64,000 nt of DNA from Aromatoleum tolulyticum (GCF_900156155.1 NZ_FTMD01000008.1:124001-188000); one strand, 5' to 3'; positions 43,501 to 51,660 are shown, counted from the stretch's first letter. A program made the numbers and translations. The notes: generated by a model not told the origin, from the sequence alone.

Positions 43501-44051
43501 TCACGCTCGCCCGTGCGCTCACGCACAACTATCCGGTCGAAGGCACGCTCGTCGCCTCGTGCCTCATCCACGGCGACCGCCGCGCCCGCGTGTCGGCCGT
43601 GTGGGACCAGGCGACGTGGGACAACACCTGGGTCGATAACATCGTCGGCTCGGCGGCGACGGCGACGCTCGACACCATCGCGCACCCCATCACCGTCACG
43701 AACGATGGTGCCGAGACCGAGCGCTGGCTGCTGCGCTGGACCAGCACCACGAACGTGGAGCTCATCGGCGAGACGCGCGGCCTCGTCTATAGCGGGGCAT
43801 TCACTGCGAACATCGCCCCGATCAACCCGCGCACCCGCAACACGGACGGCTCGGGCGGGGTGCCCTATCTCACCATCCCCGTCGCTGCCAACGGCGGCGG
43901 CTGGAGCGCCGGCAACGTCGTGCGCATCAACACCGTGGGCGCGCTCGCCGACATGTGGCTCGCGCGCTCGATCCAGCAATCCGACATGCCCGCCGGTACT
44001 GGCGCCGACGGGTGCGAGATTTACGCGCTCGGCAACATCGATCGGCCGTAA
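40536..44051 (+). CDS. large tail protein with repeated beta domains
   Basis: 1171 residues. Residues 1-300 form a unique N-terminal part ('FNLRKIFIAIRELGTSLYAG'). From about 330 to 960 a beta motif of the form G-x-I-x-Y-x-T-G-x-V recurs: near 340 ('GTISHATGEIIFSS'), 436, 528 ('GTIDYATGAVALEFT'), 634, 752, 834 and 949. Each repeat looks like a small immunoglobulin-like or fibronectin-like strand pair. The C-terminus is again unique. It is the B3-type central tail or tip protein and may contact the host surface. Confidence 0.8.
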   Translation: MAIQEQNIVFVQSQVMADVPEGGGAATGAVIVDGAMNNVFEDISDLDRAYGRFNLRKIFIAIRELGTSLYAGAKTVITALPTDPALGYTLFTTNDPFDTRTEAASRVQAYLFKGTTWPGYLNENHISGMQTISLIQRIGSQLPAIGKTLCIVQDEGLATEKEQYVRVTGVSFVEATFTDGIGDYTRWIVTLTISDALRYNFNGHSIARVESAYSYTGKARIRDTSVADATRYYGAQPLQLAAAIGDLQVRAASMFAQLVPSAQTETPLVSRTLADGVAPMIASSAADLSYTAAGAAIGPGLRLVLRGGAMPGTVSVMVGAVTVTDDRAGNVLSGTTIIGTISHATGEIIFSSNAPAASGTANITYRPGVAAANQAHTRTQSVTVENRALNWVLTLAPIPAPGSLQIAYMAQGNWYLLTDDGAGGIVGAEASYGAGTISYVTGAVSITLGALPDAGSQILYTWGSPVHYVVRAGATEDAAATLRLEFTLAQHPVVPGSYTASYPVGGVSRNATDASANASISGTGVTGTIDYATGAVALEFTAPPDSGASVTNAYTWRNGTGLMSGTTATISGSQFTIPGTAPFRNGGTMLFNVVTSKGNVSASAFITTGGQLRVKAGGATLQTYRVSWSEQPIGTFDAATGVVTLTASLSVMVMMWTENVKSWEGPVESASLAGVSSIAVERDTTAYDPNAITGETVALSSAGLDLDLTTTVGDATVASSVMLLLAGSIYVDRGGVLYKDPSVTTGSGLAAGSIDYSTGRVKVTSWTNNTALGLQVLSCLTQYGDFTTVAASFRAPIAPLKPTSVSITATAADGTLISATSDSDGNIAGALVRGAVNYEFGTAWLEFGELVASVWAPRDVIPASIRYNAVGYTYLPLNADILGIDPVRLPPDGRVPIYRPGDVVMVMNIADTAPATVANGGTIACGRTRIAWVRVIDANGATVTAGYTLDRDTGVVTFTDVTGIVMPVTVRHTVGDLRQITDAQISGQLTLARALTHNYPVEGTLVASCLIHGDRRARVSAVWDQATWDNTWVDNIVGSAATATLDTIAHPITVTNDGAETERWLLRWTSTTNVELIGETRGLVYSGAFTANIAPINPRTRNTDGSGGVPYLTIPVAANGGGWSAGNVVRINTVGALADMWLARSIQQSDMPAGTGADGCEIYALGNIDRP

Positions 44052-44066
44052 GGGAGGCCTGCAGCA

Positions 44067-45197
44067 ATGGCAATCATCAATAACGCGGTGCGCTCGTACA
44101 ACAGCACCATGCCCAATGGTCCGCAACTACCCGGTACAGCCGGCTCACTGGTCGCGCTGCTGAAGGCGTGTTTGGTGGACGGATTCGACACCCGGTCGGT
44201 CAATAGCATCTCAGTCTCGGGCGGCATCGCCACGGCGACGATCAGCGCGGGTAACCCATTCGCCGCAAACGACGTGATCCGCATCGCCGGGGCGACCGGT
44301 GCGCTGTCGGCGCTCAATGGCGATTGGCGTCTGAGTTCAGGCGCCGCAACGACCGTCACGTTCGACGTCGGCAGCATGCCGGACGGGAGCGCTACCGGCA
44401 CGATGACCGCGCTGCGCGCCCCGGCGGGCTGGGTCCAGGCCTTTTCTGCGACAAACAAGGCGGCATTCAAGTCGGGGGATGTAACGGCAACCGGGAAGCT
44501 TCTGCGCCTCGACGATTCGGCTGCCACCTATGCGCGCGTGATCGGCTACGAAACGATGTCGGATGTGGATAGCGGAACCGGGCCGTTTCCCACCGAGGTA
44601 CAGCAGGCCGGCGGCGGATATTGGGGCAAGAGCAGCGTGTCCGGCGCGACGGTGCGTGCGTGGCGTATTCGGGCCGATGCGCTGGGATTCGAGATTTCCG
44701 TACAGTATGACGGCACGAACTGGATCACCGCGTGGTTCGGCGACTTGATTCGCGAATTTCCAACGGACGAGGCCGCGGTACTGCTGACGTGCGGCGCCTC
44801 CGCGACAGTTTCAAATATGGGGCTACTGCCCCTGTTTGGCGCGACTAGTGGTCATTTCATGCCCAGAGCCTGGACACAGGCGGCTGGGGCCATTCAGGCG
44901 CGGAAGTTCGGGCACCCGAATAGCTCGGCGGGCGCGGGTTATGCCGGGCTCGACTATCCCGCCCCCGGCAGCGGGCTGTTGTATGCCACGCCCATCGAGG
45001 TATGGGAGTCCGGCGCTGTGCTCCGCGGCGTGCTGCCTGGGCTTTATGCACCGATCCACCCTGCCGCACAACTGACGGACGGAAGCGCGGAGCCAAGCGT
45101 TTCAGGAATGCCCGGTCGGCGGTTCGTCATTCAAAGAACGTCCTACGCCGGATCGAACTACGCCTTCGCAATTGACACGACGGGGCCGTGGAGATGA
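44067..45197 (+). CDS. tail-tip protein, possible adhesin
   Basis: 376 residues, beta-rich and Ser/Gly/Thr-rich. The N-terminal 120 residues hold a beta domain ('SVSGGIATATISAGNPFAAN', 'GALSALNGDWRLSSGAATTV'), and the remainder is unique ('AGAGYAGLDYPAPGSGLLYA'). GC content is somewhat lower than the head genes, as often in host-contact genes exchanged between phages. A receptor-binding role is inferred from position after the large tail protein. Its stop overlaps the next ATG. Confidence 0.65.
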   Translation: MAIINNAVRSYNSTMPNGPQLPGTAGSLVALLKACLVDGFDTRSVNSISVSGGIATATISAGNPFAANDVIRIAGATGALSALNGDWRLSSGAATTVTFDVGSMPDGSATGTMTALRAPAGWVQAFSATNKAAFKSGDVTATGKLLRLDDSAATYARVIGYETMSDVDSGTGPFPTEVQQAGGGYWGKSSVSGATVRAWRIRADALGFEISVQYDGTNWITAWFGDLIREFPTDEAAVLLTCGASATVSNMGLLPLFGATSGHFMPRAWTQAAGAIQARKFGHPNSSAGAGYAGLDYPAPGSGLLYATPIEVWESGAVLRGVLPGLYAPIHPAAQLTDGSAEPSVSGMPGRRFVIQRTSYAGSNYAFAIDTTGPWR

Positions 45198-45526
45198 GCG
45201 GAAAAATTCTGCGCCGTCTGGTGGTGACCGATGCTGTCGCCGGCGGTCGAGGATTCCTTGAGGGGACGACCAAGGTAGTGGGTACGCCAGACGCGCCCGT
45301 GAGTCGGCGCGTGCATCTGATTATGCAGATAAGCGCTCGTGCCGAGCTGGCATTCCCCGGTCGAATCGCCCGCAGTGCGTGGTCCGATCCCGTCACCGGC
45401 GCGTGGCGGTTCGACTATATCAACGCGGCGGCCAAGTTCGCCGTACTCGCGTATGACCACACCGGCGTCAATGACCCCGCCGCAAAGGTCGGGCTTATTC
45501 CAACCCCCATGCCGGACGTTATCTGA
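45194..45526 (+). CDS. small tail protein
   Basis: 110 residues from the ATG at 45194 (a GTG at 45188 is in frame), overlapping the previous stop by four bases. It has a beta-sandwich-like pattern: 'MSGKILRRLVVTDAVAGGRG', 'RRVHLIMQISARAELAFPGR', 'WRFDYINAAAKFAVLAYDHT'. This resembles carboxypeptidase-regulatory-like or transthyretin-like modules common in phage tail tips. It is co-translated with the adhesin candidate and may be its partner. Confidence 0.65.
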   Translation: MSGKILRRLVVTDAVAGGRGFLEGTTKVVGTPDAPVSRRVHLIMQISARAELAFPGRIARSAWSDPVTGAWRFDYINAAAKFAVLAYDHTGVNDPAAKVGLIPTPMPDVI

Positions 45527-45528
45527 CT

Positions 45529-45948
45529 ATGGACATCTCGACCGCGCACTCTAACGCCCGCAACGCAGCTGCCCGACTGCCCGCACTGCAGGCCTCGTTC
45601 GATCTCCTCGACTCCGGCCCCGGCGCACCCTACATCGAACTCTACGGCACCGTTCGCCCAGCCCCTGGCGCCGCCCCCGGCGGTTCGCCGCTCGTCACCT
45701 GCACCATGTCCAATCCGCCCGGCACCGTCGACGGCGCGCTGTTCCGCATCGTCCTCACGACGCCGATCGAAGGGCAGATCGCCGTCGCGGGCGACGCCGT
45801 GTGGGCGCGCATCTACGACGGCGCGGGCGCCTGGTGGGCCGACGCCTCGGTCTCCGACGATGCCGGCAGCGGCGAAATCAAGCTGCAGGTGGTAACGCTC
45901 GCCGTGGGGGCCTTCGTGCGCATCACGTCCGCGACCTTGCAGGGGTAA
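45529..45948 (+). CDS. small tail protein
   Basis: 139 residues starting two bases after the previous stop. 'AYIELYGTVRP'-like start of a beta fold is visible near residues 35-50, with 'TIEGQIAV'-like strands and 'GAGAWWADASVSDDAGSGEI' near 100-119. It is compact, acidic and Gly/Ala-rich. It is probably a structural component of the tail tip, since it is wedged between tip genes with no gap. No known family. Confidence 0.6.
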   Translation: MDISTAHSNARNAAARLPALQASFDLLDSGPGAPYIELYGTVRPAPGAAPGGSPLVTCTMSNPPGTVDGALFRIVLTTPIEGQIAVAGDAVWARIYDGAGAWWADASVSDDAGSGEIKLQVVTLAVGAFVRITSATLQG

Positions 45949-45951
45949 TCG

Positions 45952-48009
45952 GTGGCCGTCGATCTGCGTTTCTGGCGTGCGGTTACGACGACCCCTGGGG
46001 CCGTCGAGCTCCGCTTCGCCGACGCCCCCACGCAGACCGACGTTACCGGCTCGCTCGCCGCAACCCTCCCCGCGGCACAGCCGCCCGCACTGGCCCTCGC
46101 CGCCACGGGCGACAGCTATGTCCTGGTCACCGGCACGCTGTCGGCCAGCCTCCCGCCGCCGACGCTGTCGCTCACGCTGGATGCGATCGAGGCCCCCGTT
46201 GGCGTCACAATCGACGCGACGCTACCCGCGCCGATTCTCCCGGCCCTCGAGCTGGCTGCCCTCGGCGAGCAGCTGCAGGCCGTCACCCTCGCGGCGACGT
46301 TCCCCGCCCCACAGATCCCGGCCCTGTCGCTCGACGCCGCCGTGACCTACGACAGCGCGCTCCCCGACGCCGTCGGGCCTCGCACCGCTCCCCGTCACGC
46401 CTCGGCGCTCGCCATTTCCGCGGGCCTCGCGGCGCACCAGCAGGCAATGCTGGCTGCGCACACGCCGGGCAACGCCACGCATGCACAGGCCCTGCCGCTG
46501 GCGATCGGGGCCCGGCCGCGCGACCAGGGAATGCTGCCCGCGCAGCGCCCGCTCAACCAGCGCCACCAACACGGCGGCGCCCTCGCGTCCGCCCTGCGTC
46601 CGCGCCATGCCGACCATGAGCGCGCCCGTCGTGCGCTCCGGCAGCGGCATCAGTCCGGACTCGCCGCCGCTGCTGGTTCCCGGCCCCGTCATGCGGAGCA
46701 GATCCGCACGCGGCAGCACCGGCGCGCCGATCACCAGTCGGGGCTGCCACTCAACTGTGCCGCCCGTACGGCCGCCCACAACGGCCTGCCCACCTCCACC
46801 CGTCGCAGCGTCCGCCACCAGCAGGCCATTCCGTTGCCAGTGGGGATGTGGCGCCCCGACCCCGGCGTCGAGCCGCCGGTTCCGAATCCCTACAGCAGCC
46901 CCGTTCATCTGCTGTTCTGGCGTCTCAATGACGGCACGACGAATCTGCGGTTCGGTAACCGGCCGCCGGCGCCTGGGGTCGTTATCCCCGTTCCGGAGTA
47001 CTACTTTGTGATCAACACCGTTACGTTCGTTCGCGCCGACACGGGAGCCCCTGTCGCTGCTCGCCAGTTCTCGGCCAGCATCGACGTCGATAGCTGGACG
47101 TGGAGCTGGAGTGCGACGTTGCCCATCACTGAACTCGGCGCCGTGAAATCTCCTGCCCTGGGTGAGCAGTTCGAACTCATCGCCACCTTGAACGGGTCCC
47201 CCCTGCGCCTGGTCGTCGAAAAAATCAACCGCGATCGGCGCTTCGGTGATGGCAGGGTCAGGGTGTCCGGCCTCGGCCGCGCTGCGTGGCTTGCGGATCC
47301 GTACGCGGCCGTCGAGACCCGCTCAAACGCCCAGGCACGAACCGCCCGCCAGCTCCTCGAGGACGCGCTCACGACCAACGGAGTCTCTATTGGCTGGACC
47401 GTCGATTGGCGTATCACCGACTGGCTCGTCCCCGCTGGCGCATGGAGCCATCAAGGCACCTACAAGGACGCCGCGAATCGTATCGCCGAAGCGGGCGGCG
47501 CGTACGTACAGGGCCACGACACCGAGCAAACTCTGATCGTGCTGCCGCGCTATCCGGCTGCCCCGTGGGCTTGGGCCTCGCTCACGCCCGACCTCGAGCT
47601 GCCCGAGGATGTCGTCGAGGTGGAAGGCATCGAATGGACCGATCGTCCCGCCTACAACGCCGTCTATGTCACGGGCGGATCCACCGGCGGCCGCCACGAC
47701 CGCATCCTGCGCACCGGCACCGCCGCCGACCGCATCGCCCCGCAGATTGTCGACTCGCTCGCAACGGCCCCCGAGATGACTCGGCAGCGCGGTCTCGCCG
47801 CGCTCGCCGACACCGGCCGCCAGGCGCGCATCACCCTTCGGCTGCCCGTCCTGCCCGAGACCGGCCTGATCACCCCGGGGAAGCTCATCCGCTACGTCGA
47901 GTCCGGCACGTCTCGTCTTGGGCTCAGTCGCGCCATCGAGGTGAGCCACGACTTCCCGCAACTCTGGCAAACGATACAGGTGGAAACACATGAGCTGGAA
48001 CCCGTATAA
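45952..48009 (+). CDS. baseplate/tail-hub-like protein with Arg/His-rich repeat region
   Basis: 685 residues from GTG 45952. Residues 1-140 are Ala/Pro/Leu-rich beta. About 140-300 is a striking Arg/His/Gln-rich, roughly repetitive stretch ('RPRHADHERARRAL', 'RQRHQSGLAAAAGS', 'RPRHAEQIRTRQHR'). Residues about 330-685 form a folded domain like tail hub proteins ('NTVTFVRADTGAPVAARQFS', 'AARTARQLLEDAL'-type helices, 'MTRQRGLAALADTGRQARIT' near 603, 'GKLIRYVESGTSRLGLSRAI'). The C-terminal domain is probably the hub. The basic repeat may be a linker or bind DNA or envelope polysaccharide. It overlaps the next gene by 20 bases. Confidence 0.75.
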   Translation: MAVDLRFWRAVTTTPGAVELRFADAPTQTDVTGSLAATLPAAQPPALALAATGDSYVLVTGTLSASLPPPTLSLTLDAIEAPVGVTIDATLPAPILPALELAALGEQLQAVTLAATFPAPQIPALSLDAAVTYDSALPDAVGPRTAPRHASALAISAGLAAHQQAMLAAHTPGNATHAQALPLAIGARPRDQGMLPAQRPLNQRHQHGGALASALRPRHADHERARRALRQRHQSGLAAAAGSRPRHAEQIRTRQHRRADHQSGLPLNCAARTAAHNGLPTSTRRSVRHQQAIPLPVGMWRPDPGVEPPVPNPYSSPVHLLFWRLNDGTTNLRFGNRPPAPGVVIPVPEYYFVINTVTFVRADTGAPVAARQFSASIDVDSWTWSWSATLPITELGAVKSPALGEQFELIATLNGSPLRLVVEKINRDRRFGDGRVRVSGLGRAAWLADPYAAVETRSNAQARTARQLLEDALTTNGVSIGWTVDWRITDWLVPAGAWSHQGTYKDAANRIAEAGGAYVQGHDTEQTLIVLPRYPAAPWAWASLTPDLELPEDVVEVEGIEWTDRPAYNAVYVTGGSTGGRHDRILRTGTAADRIAPQIVDSLATAPEMTRQRGLAALADTGRQARITLRLPVLPETGLITPGKLIRYVESGTSRLGLSRAIEVSHDFPQLWQTIQVETHELEPV

Positions 48010-48214
48010 GCGCCTCCTCGCACTCCTCCCCGGCGCGCCGCTCCTCACCGGCGAGGTCGTGGCCGCGCACGCCGACGGCGTCACGATTCAGCTCAGCGAC
48101 GGCGCACAGCTACGCGTCCGCGGCGAAGCGGCAGTCGGGGAACATGTGTATGTACGAGCGGGAGTGATCGAGGGTCCGGCACCCGCCCTGACGGGCGTCG
48201 ATCAGACGGTGTAA
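47990..48214 (+). CDS. last late phage gene, small beta protein
   Basis: 74 residues, overlapping the hub gene by 20 bases. 'LLTGEVVAAHADGVTIQLSD' and 'LRVRGEAAVGEHVYVRAGVI' show an OB-like or SH3-like beta barrel. In B3-like phages a protein of this kind follows the large hub protein at the tail-tip end of the genome. It ends about 150 bases before the proposed right end of the prophage. Confidence 0.7.
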   Translation: MSWNPYKRLLALLPGAPLLTGEVVAAHADGVTIQLSDGAQLRVRGEAAVGEHVYVRAGVIEGPAPALTGVDQTV

Positions 48215-48278
48215 CTCGCCGACAAGGTGTTGGATCAGGCGCAATTCGTTTGCGCAGGGTCCAAGCTCAAGCGAGCGT

Positions 48279-48311
48279 CAATTTTCGCGCAATTCAGTGC
48301 CAATTATCGCG
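48279..48311. repeat. three tandem 11-bp units near right end
   Basis: CAATTTTCGCG (48279), CAATTCAGTGC (48290) and CAATTATCGCG (48301) lie head to tail, and another CAATT starts at 48242. The first two bases of the terminal CA at 48366 are 55 bases away. Exact helical spacing suggests protein binding, most simply transposase at the prophage right end. GCTACAAT at 48316-48323 just after could alternatively be a host -10 box. Confidence 0.5.
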
Positions 48312-48462
48312 CGCCGCTACAATGAGCGGGATTTTCCGGTCCCGACGGGGCATGCCGGGCGTGACATGCTCCATGGGTATAATTCCCGATTTGCATGTCC
48401 GCGGGCGGCTGCCGTCCGCGCGGGCGCGAGGTGTCGGGCGAATGACGGTAAGGAAGCGCGGG

Positions 48463-49410
48463 ATGCGAAGCTGGATCATGTGGTTGGCACTGCTGGCCTT
48501 ACCCGCGTGGGCGGGCGAGGACGAAGTCGTGCTCTATCCCGGCTACGGGGATGTGCGCGGGGCTGCCGTGGAGGGGCGCGTGATCGAACGCCACGAGTCG
48601 GGCGAGGCGCGCGTCGACGATGGCAGCTGGCGCAATCTCCGGCGCAACGCGCGCTTGCTGAAGAACGACGAGCGCGGGCAGCGCCCCGTGACCGTCACGG
48701 TGGCCAGCCGCGAGTGGGAAACGCAGAGCGATGACGAGGGCTATTTCCGTGTCGAGCTGGATGCGGCGGCGCCCCTGGCCGAAGGCTGGCACGAGGTGCT
48801 TGCCCGTAGCGGCGATGCGTCGGGCCGCGGCGAACTGCTCGTGGTGCCGTCGGCGAACCGCAGCGGGCTGGTCTCGGATATCGACGACACGATCCTCGTC
48901 AGCGAGGTCAATGACAAGCGGCGCCTGCTGGCCAACAGCCTGCTGAAGAATCCGGCGCAGCGGCAAGCCGTGGCCGGGACGGCCGGGCTGTACGCGCAGC
49001 GTGGCGCGCTCAATCCGCAGCCGGCGGCCGCGCCACTGTTCTACCTTTCCGCATCGCCGCGGCAGTTGCAGCGGCCGGTCGGCGAATTCCTTCAGCGCAA
49101 CCGGTTTCCTGCGGGGGTGCTGCTGATGAAGCGGGTGACCGACGACGACAGCAGCGATCCCCTGCTCGACCAGTTCGCCTACAAGACGCGCCGGATCGAG
49201 GAGATCTTCCGGCGCCTGCCCGATGTCCGCTTCGTGCTGGTCGGCGACGACGGTGAGCGCGATCCGGAGATCTACGACCGGGTACGGCGCCAGCACCCCG
49301 GTCAGGTCGAGGCGATCTGGATCCGCCGCGTACACCCCGATCCGCGGCGGGAAAGGTACGAGGGCCAGCGCGACCTGGCCGAAGTGCTCCGCCAAGCTGC
49401 CATCCGGTGA
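48463..49410 (+). CDS. secreted APP1-type phosphatidate phosphatase (DUF2183)
   Basis: 315 residues from the ATG at 48463, which has AAGGAAG upstream and opens a signal peptide ('MRSWIMWLALLALPAWAGED'). A beta-rich N-terminal domain follows. The catalytic HAD-type motif is D139-I-D141-D-T ('SDIDDTIL'), then 'YLSASPRQLQRPVGEFLQ' and 'FVLVGDDGERDPEIYD', matching the APP1 catalytic domain. APP1 removes phosphate from phosphatidate; bacterial secreted forms act on an unknown phospholipid or related phosphate. It precedes the cysteine hydrolase gene by four bases. If the prophage end is right, the insertion lies about 100 bases upstream. Confidence 0.88.
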   Translation: MRSWIMWLALLALPAWAGEDEVVLYPGYGDVRGAAVEGRVIERHESGEARVDDGSWRNLRRNARLLKNDERGQRPVTVTVASREWETQSDDEGYFRVELDAAAPLAEGWHEVLARSGDASGRGELLVVPSANRSGLVSDIDDTILVSEVNDKRRLLANSLLKNPAQRQAVAGTAGLYAQRGALNPQPAAAPLFYLSASPRQLQRPVGEFLQRNRFPAGVLLMKRVTDDDSSDPLLDQFAYKTRRIEEIFRRLPDVRFVLVGDDGERDPEIYDRVRRQHPGQVEAIWIRRVHPDPRRERYEGQRDLAEVLRQAAIR

Positions 49411-49414
49411 CGAA

Positions 49415-50971
49415 ATGAAGCGATACCTTCTCGCAATACTTGCGTGCGTTCCGCTGCTGGCGACGGCCGGCACGGGGACCTTTTCCCTGCAGTCCCTTTC
49501 CGCCGACGAGCTGCAGTCGCGCCAGCAGGCGGACCTGGCGGCCGTTCTGCGTTATCGCAGCGGCCTGCGCTCGGTGATCGAATTCGCCGCCGGTCAGCCC
49601 CGGCTGTTCCCCGCCGTGCGGGCGTCGGACAAGCGTCTGCTGTCGCAGGAGGAGCGCGATGCGGTGCGGGCGGTGTGGCGCCGCCTGCGGGATTACTTCG
49701 TCGCGCTCGACTCCATCGCCGCCCTGCACGCGGATTACCGCCGACTGGGCGACGAGCGGCAGCGTGCCGCGTCCTTCCTGGTCAATCAGGCGGCCTTTCT
49801 GGCCCAGTACCGCAGCGCACTGGAGTTCATCGATGTTGCACGTCACGAGCCCGGTCTGGACGTGCTGTTCAATGAGCCCTTGCCCGATGCGGGCGGCGCG
49901 CCGCGCAGTTTCGACCGTTTCAAGTTCCGCTTCCTCAACGTCGCGCGGGCCACGGAGTTCGCGGCGCGGGAGGTGTTGTCGCGCCACTACGGTGGCGCCG
50001 CGGACCCGGCGCTGGCCGACGTCGTCCGCGAGGACGCAGGAGTCATCGCACGCATGGGGCGTGGGCGCGGCGAGACGATGACCGTTGCCAATGCCGTGGA
50101 CGTGGTGCGCAAGAGCGGGTTCGGCCTGTGGTTTCCGGTGCAGGCGGGCGTGGCCGAGTGGATGGGCGACACCAAGGTGCTCCGTCTGCAGCGCAGCCTG
50201 ATTTCGGCCGAGCAGATCGCGACCCTGCCGGGCCGGCTCGAGCCCGGCGACATCCTGCTCGAACGCCGCGAGTGGTATGTGTCGAACGTCGGTCTGCCCG
50301 GCTTCTGGCCGCACGCGGCGCTCTACATCGGCTCTCCGGCGGAGCGCGAAAGCTACTTCGATACCCCCGAGGTGCGCGACTGGGTGCGTGCGCAGGGAGA
50401 GCCGTCGGGCTCCTTCGAGCGCCTGCTCGCCCGCCGCCACCCGCGGGCGCAGGCCGATGGCGCGGCGGAGCATGGGGGGCATCCGGCGCGTGTCGTCGAG
50501 GCGATCAGCGAAGGGGTGGCCTTCACCACCATCGAGCATTCGGCCGATGCGGATTCGCTGGCGGTGCTGCGGCCGCGGGTGTCGCGCGTGGACAAGGCGA
50601 TGGCGCTGTTGCGGGCCTACGGCTATGCGGGACGGCCGTACGATTTCAACTTCGATTTCCGCAGTGATGCGGCGCTGGTGTGTTCGGAACTGGTCTTCAA
50701 GGCCTACGAGGCCGAGGGCGGGCGCCGCGGCCTCGCGTTCCCGGTGAACGAGGTGCTCGGGCGCCTGGCGACCTCGCCCAACGACATCGTCGAGCAGTTC
50801 GACAGCCAGTTCGGCTCCCCCGCCCAGCAGACGGACCTGGTGCTGTTCCTCGACGGCCAGGAGCGGGCGGGGCGGGCGGTCGATGCGACGCTGGAAGAAT
50901 TCCGCCGCAGCTGGCGGCGGCCGAAATGGCATCTGCTGACCCAGGCCCGCGTGACCGGGCAGGGGCTGTGA
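49415..50971 (+). CDS. YiiX/YebB-like NlpC/P60-type cysteine hydrolase, secreted
   Basis: 518 residues from the ATG at 49415 with a signal peptide ('MKRYLLAILACVPLLATAGT'). The N-terminal 260 residues are helical. The hydrolase part has 'LEPGDILLERREWYVS' followed by H300 ('FWPHAALYIG') and C423 ('ALVCSELVFKAY'), the permuted order (His before Cys) seen in YiiX-type papain-fold enzymes. These act on lipid-linked or peptide amide/ester bonds. Its tight pairing with the APP1 phosphatase suggests a shared periplasmic lipid or envelope substrate. The substrate is unknown. Confidence 0.85.
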   Translation: MKRYLLAILACVPLLATAGTGTFSLQSLSADELQSRQQADLAAVLRYRSGLRSVIEFAAGQPRLFPAVRASDKRLLSQEERDAVRAVWRRLRDYFVALDSIAALHADYRRLGDERQRAASFLVNQAAFLAQYRSALEFIDVARHEPGLDVLFNEPLPDAGGAPRSFDRFKFRFLNVARATEFAAREVLSRHYGGAADPALADVVREDAGVIARMGRGRGETMTVANAVDVVRKSGFGLWFPVQAGVAEWMGDTKVLRLQRSLISAEQIATLPGRLEPGDILLERREWYVSNVGLPGFWPHAALYIGSPAERESYFDTPEVRDWVRAQGEPSGSFERLLARRHPRAQADGAAEHGGHPARVVEAISEGVAFTTIEHSADADSLAVLRPRVSRVDKAMALLRAYGYAGRPYDFNFDFRSDAALVCSELVFKAYEAEGGRRGLAFPVNEVLGRLATSPNDIVEQFDSQFGSPAQQTDLVLFLDGQERAGRAVDATLEEFRRSWRRPKWHLLTQARVTGQGL

Positions 50972-51099
50972 GCGCCCGCGACACGCCCTGTCCGTTCAAG
51001 GCGGTGTCGGCGATCGCTCTCCGACCCGACGGACGTTACCATTGGACCGTTCGTCATCACGGTGGTGACGGTGATTACCGATTCGGCAAGGGAAGGGAA

Positions 51100-51660
51100 A
51101 TGTTTGGAGACAGCGAGCGCGAGCTTACGCATACGCGCCAGATCACGTGCCGCGCCTTTCGGCGCAAGGACGGTCTGTGGGAAATCGAGGCGACGGTAGT
51201 GGACGAGAAGGGCGAGGACGTCCCGTTCCGTTCGCGCGAGCCGGTACGTGCCGGTGAGTTCATGCATCACATGGGCATCAATTTCCTCATCGACGAGAAT
51301 TTCACGATTCTCGACGTACGGGCCGCGATGCAGGCGACGCCGTGGACGGGGTGCGGCGAAGCGGTGGATGCCTACCGCCGCCTGATCGGGCTGCAGATCG
51401 GGCCGGGCTTCGGGCGGCTGATTCGCGAGCGTATCGGCAGCGAACACGGCTGCGCCCATCTCACCGACCTGATCACGCAGGTCGGCAACACCTACACGCA
51501 GGCTTCGTGGCCCGACCGCGTGGCGCGGCAGGTCGCCATCGACCCGGACCCGCGGCGCTGGCCGGATTCGCGTGCCTTGGCCTTTGTCGGCGAATGCCGC
51601 GTGTGGAAACGCGACGGCGACACGCTGCGGCAGGAATATCCGGAACTCGCCCAGCAGTGA
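51100..51660 (+). CDS. DUF2889 family protein
   Basis: 186 residues from the ATG at 51100, chosen because GGAAGGGAA lies just before it and the family usually begins near 'ELTHTRQITCRAFRRKDGLW'. A GTG at 50968 overlapping the previous stop would add 44 residues of poor protein character. 'FRSREPVRAGEFMHHMGINF' near residue 45-65 and 'IGSEHGCAHLTDLI' near 115-130 are the DUF2889 signatures; the Cys/His set could bind metal. The family has no assigned function and often sits in catabolic operons. Confidence 0.85.
   Translation: MFGDSERELTHTRQITCRAFRRKDGLWEIEATVVDEKGEDVPFRSREPVRAGEFMHHMGINFLIDENFTILDVRAAMQATPWTGCGEAVDAYRRLIGLQIGPGFGRLIRERIGSEHGCAHLTDLITQVGNTYTQASWPDRVARQVAIDPDPRRWPDSRALAFVGECRVWKRDGDTLRQEYPELAQQ

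Larger units (their letters stand above)
9067..48366 (+). mobile_element. transposable (Mu-type, B3/D3112-like) prophage, about 39.3 kb
   Basis: The element contains a leftward repressor, a rightward early operon with MuA- and MuB-like proteins, a Mor-like activator, lysis, head and tail genes in phage order, and no tyrosine or serine integrase. The size matches B3-like phages. The head genes are Mu-like (DUF935 portal, gpG, protease/scaffold, gp35-37) while the tail has a tube and long tape measure but no sheath, so a siphovirus tail is expected. The ends given are candidates: TGTCACG at 9067-9073 and its inverted copy CGTGACA at 48360-48366 give the TG...CA termini expected of this transposase class, each about 55 bases outside an array of 11-bp units. 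No 5-bp target duplication is visible (tcatt against tgctc), so treat the end positions as provisional. Every expected essential gene is present, so it could be active. Confidence 0.92.

Noticed and set aside
9232-48330. AATGAGCGG shared by the left region (9234) and right region (48321) as a target duplication
   Set aside because: The copies are not directly next to TG/CA termini in the right orientation and would leave ends without the expected dinucleotides.
48361-48383. GTGACA and TATAAT as a promoter for the APP1 gene
   Set aside because: The spacing is only 11 bases. TATAAT at 48378 may still be a -10 box, but with no visible -35 box.
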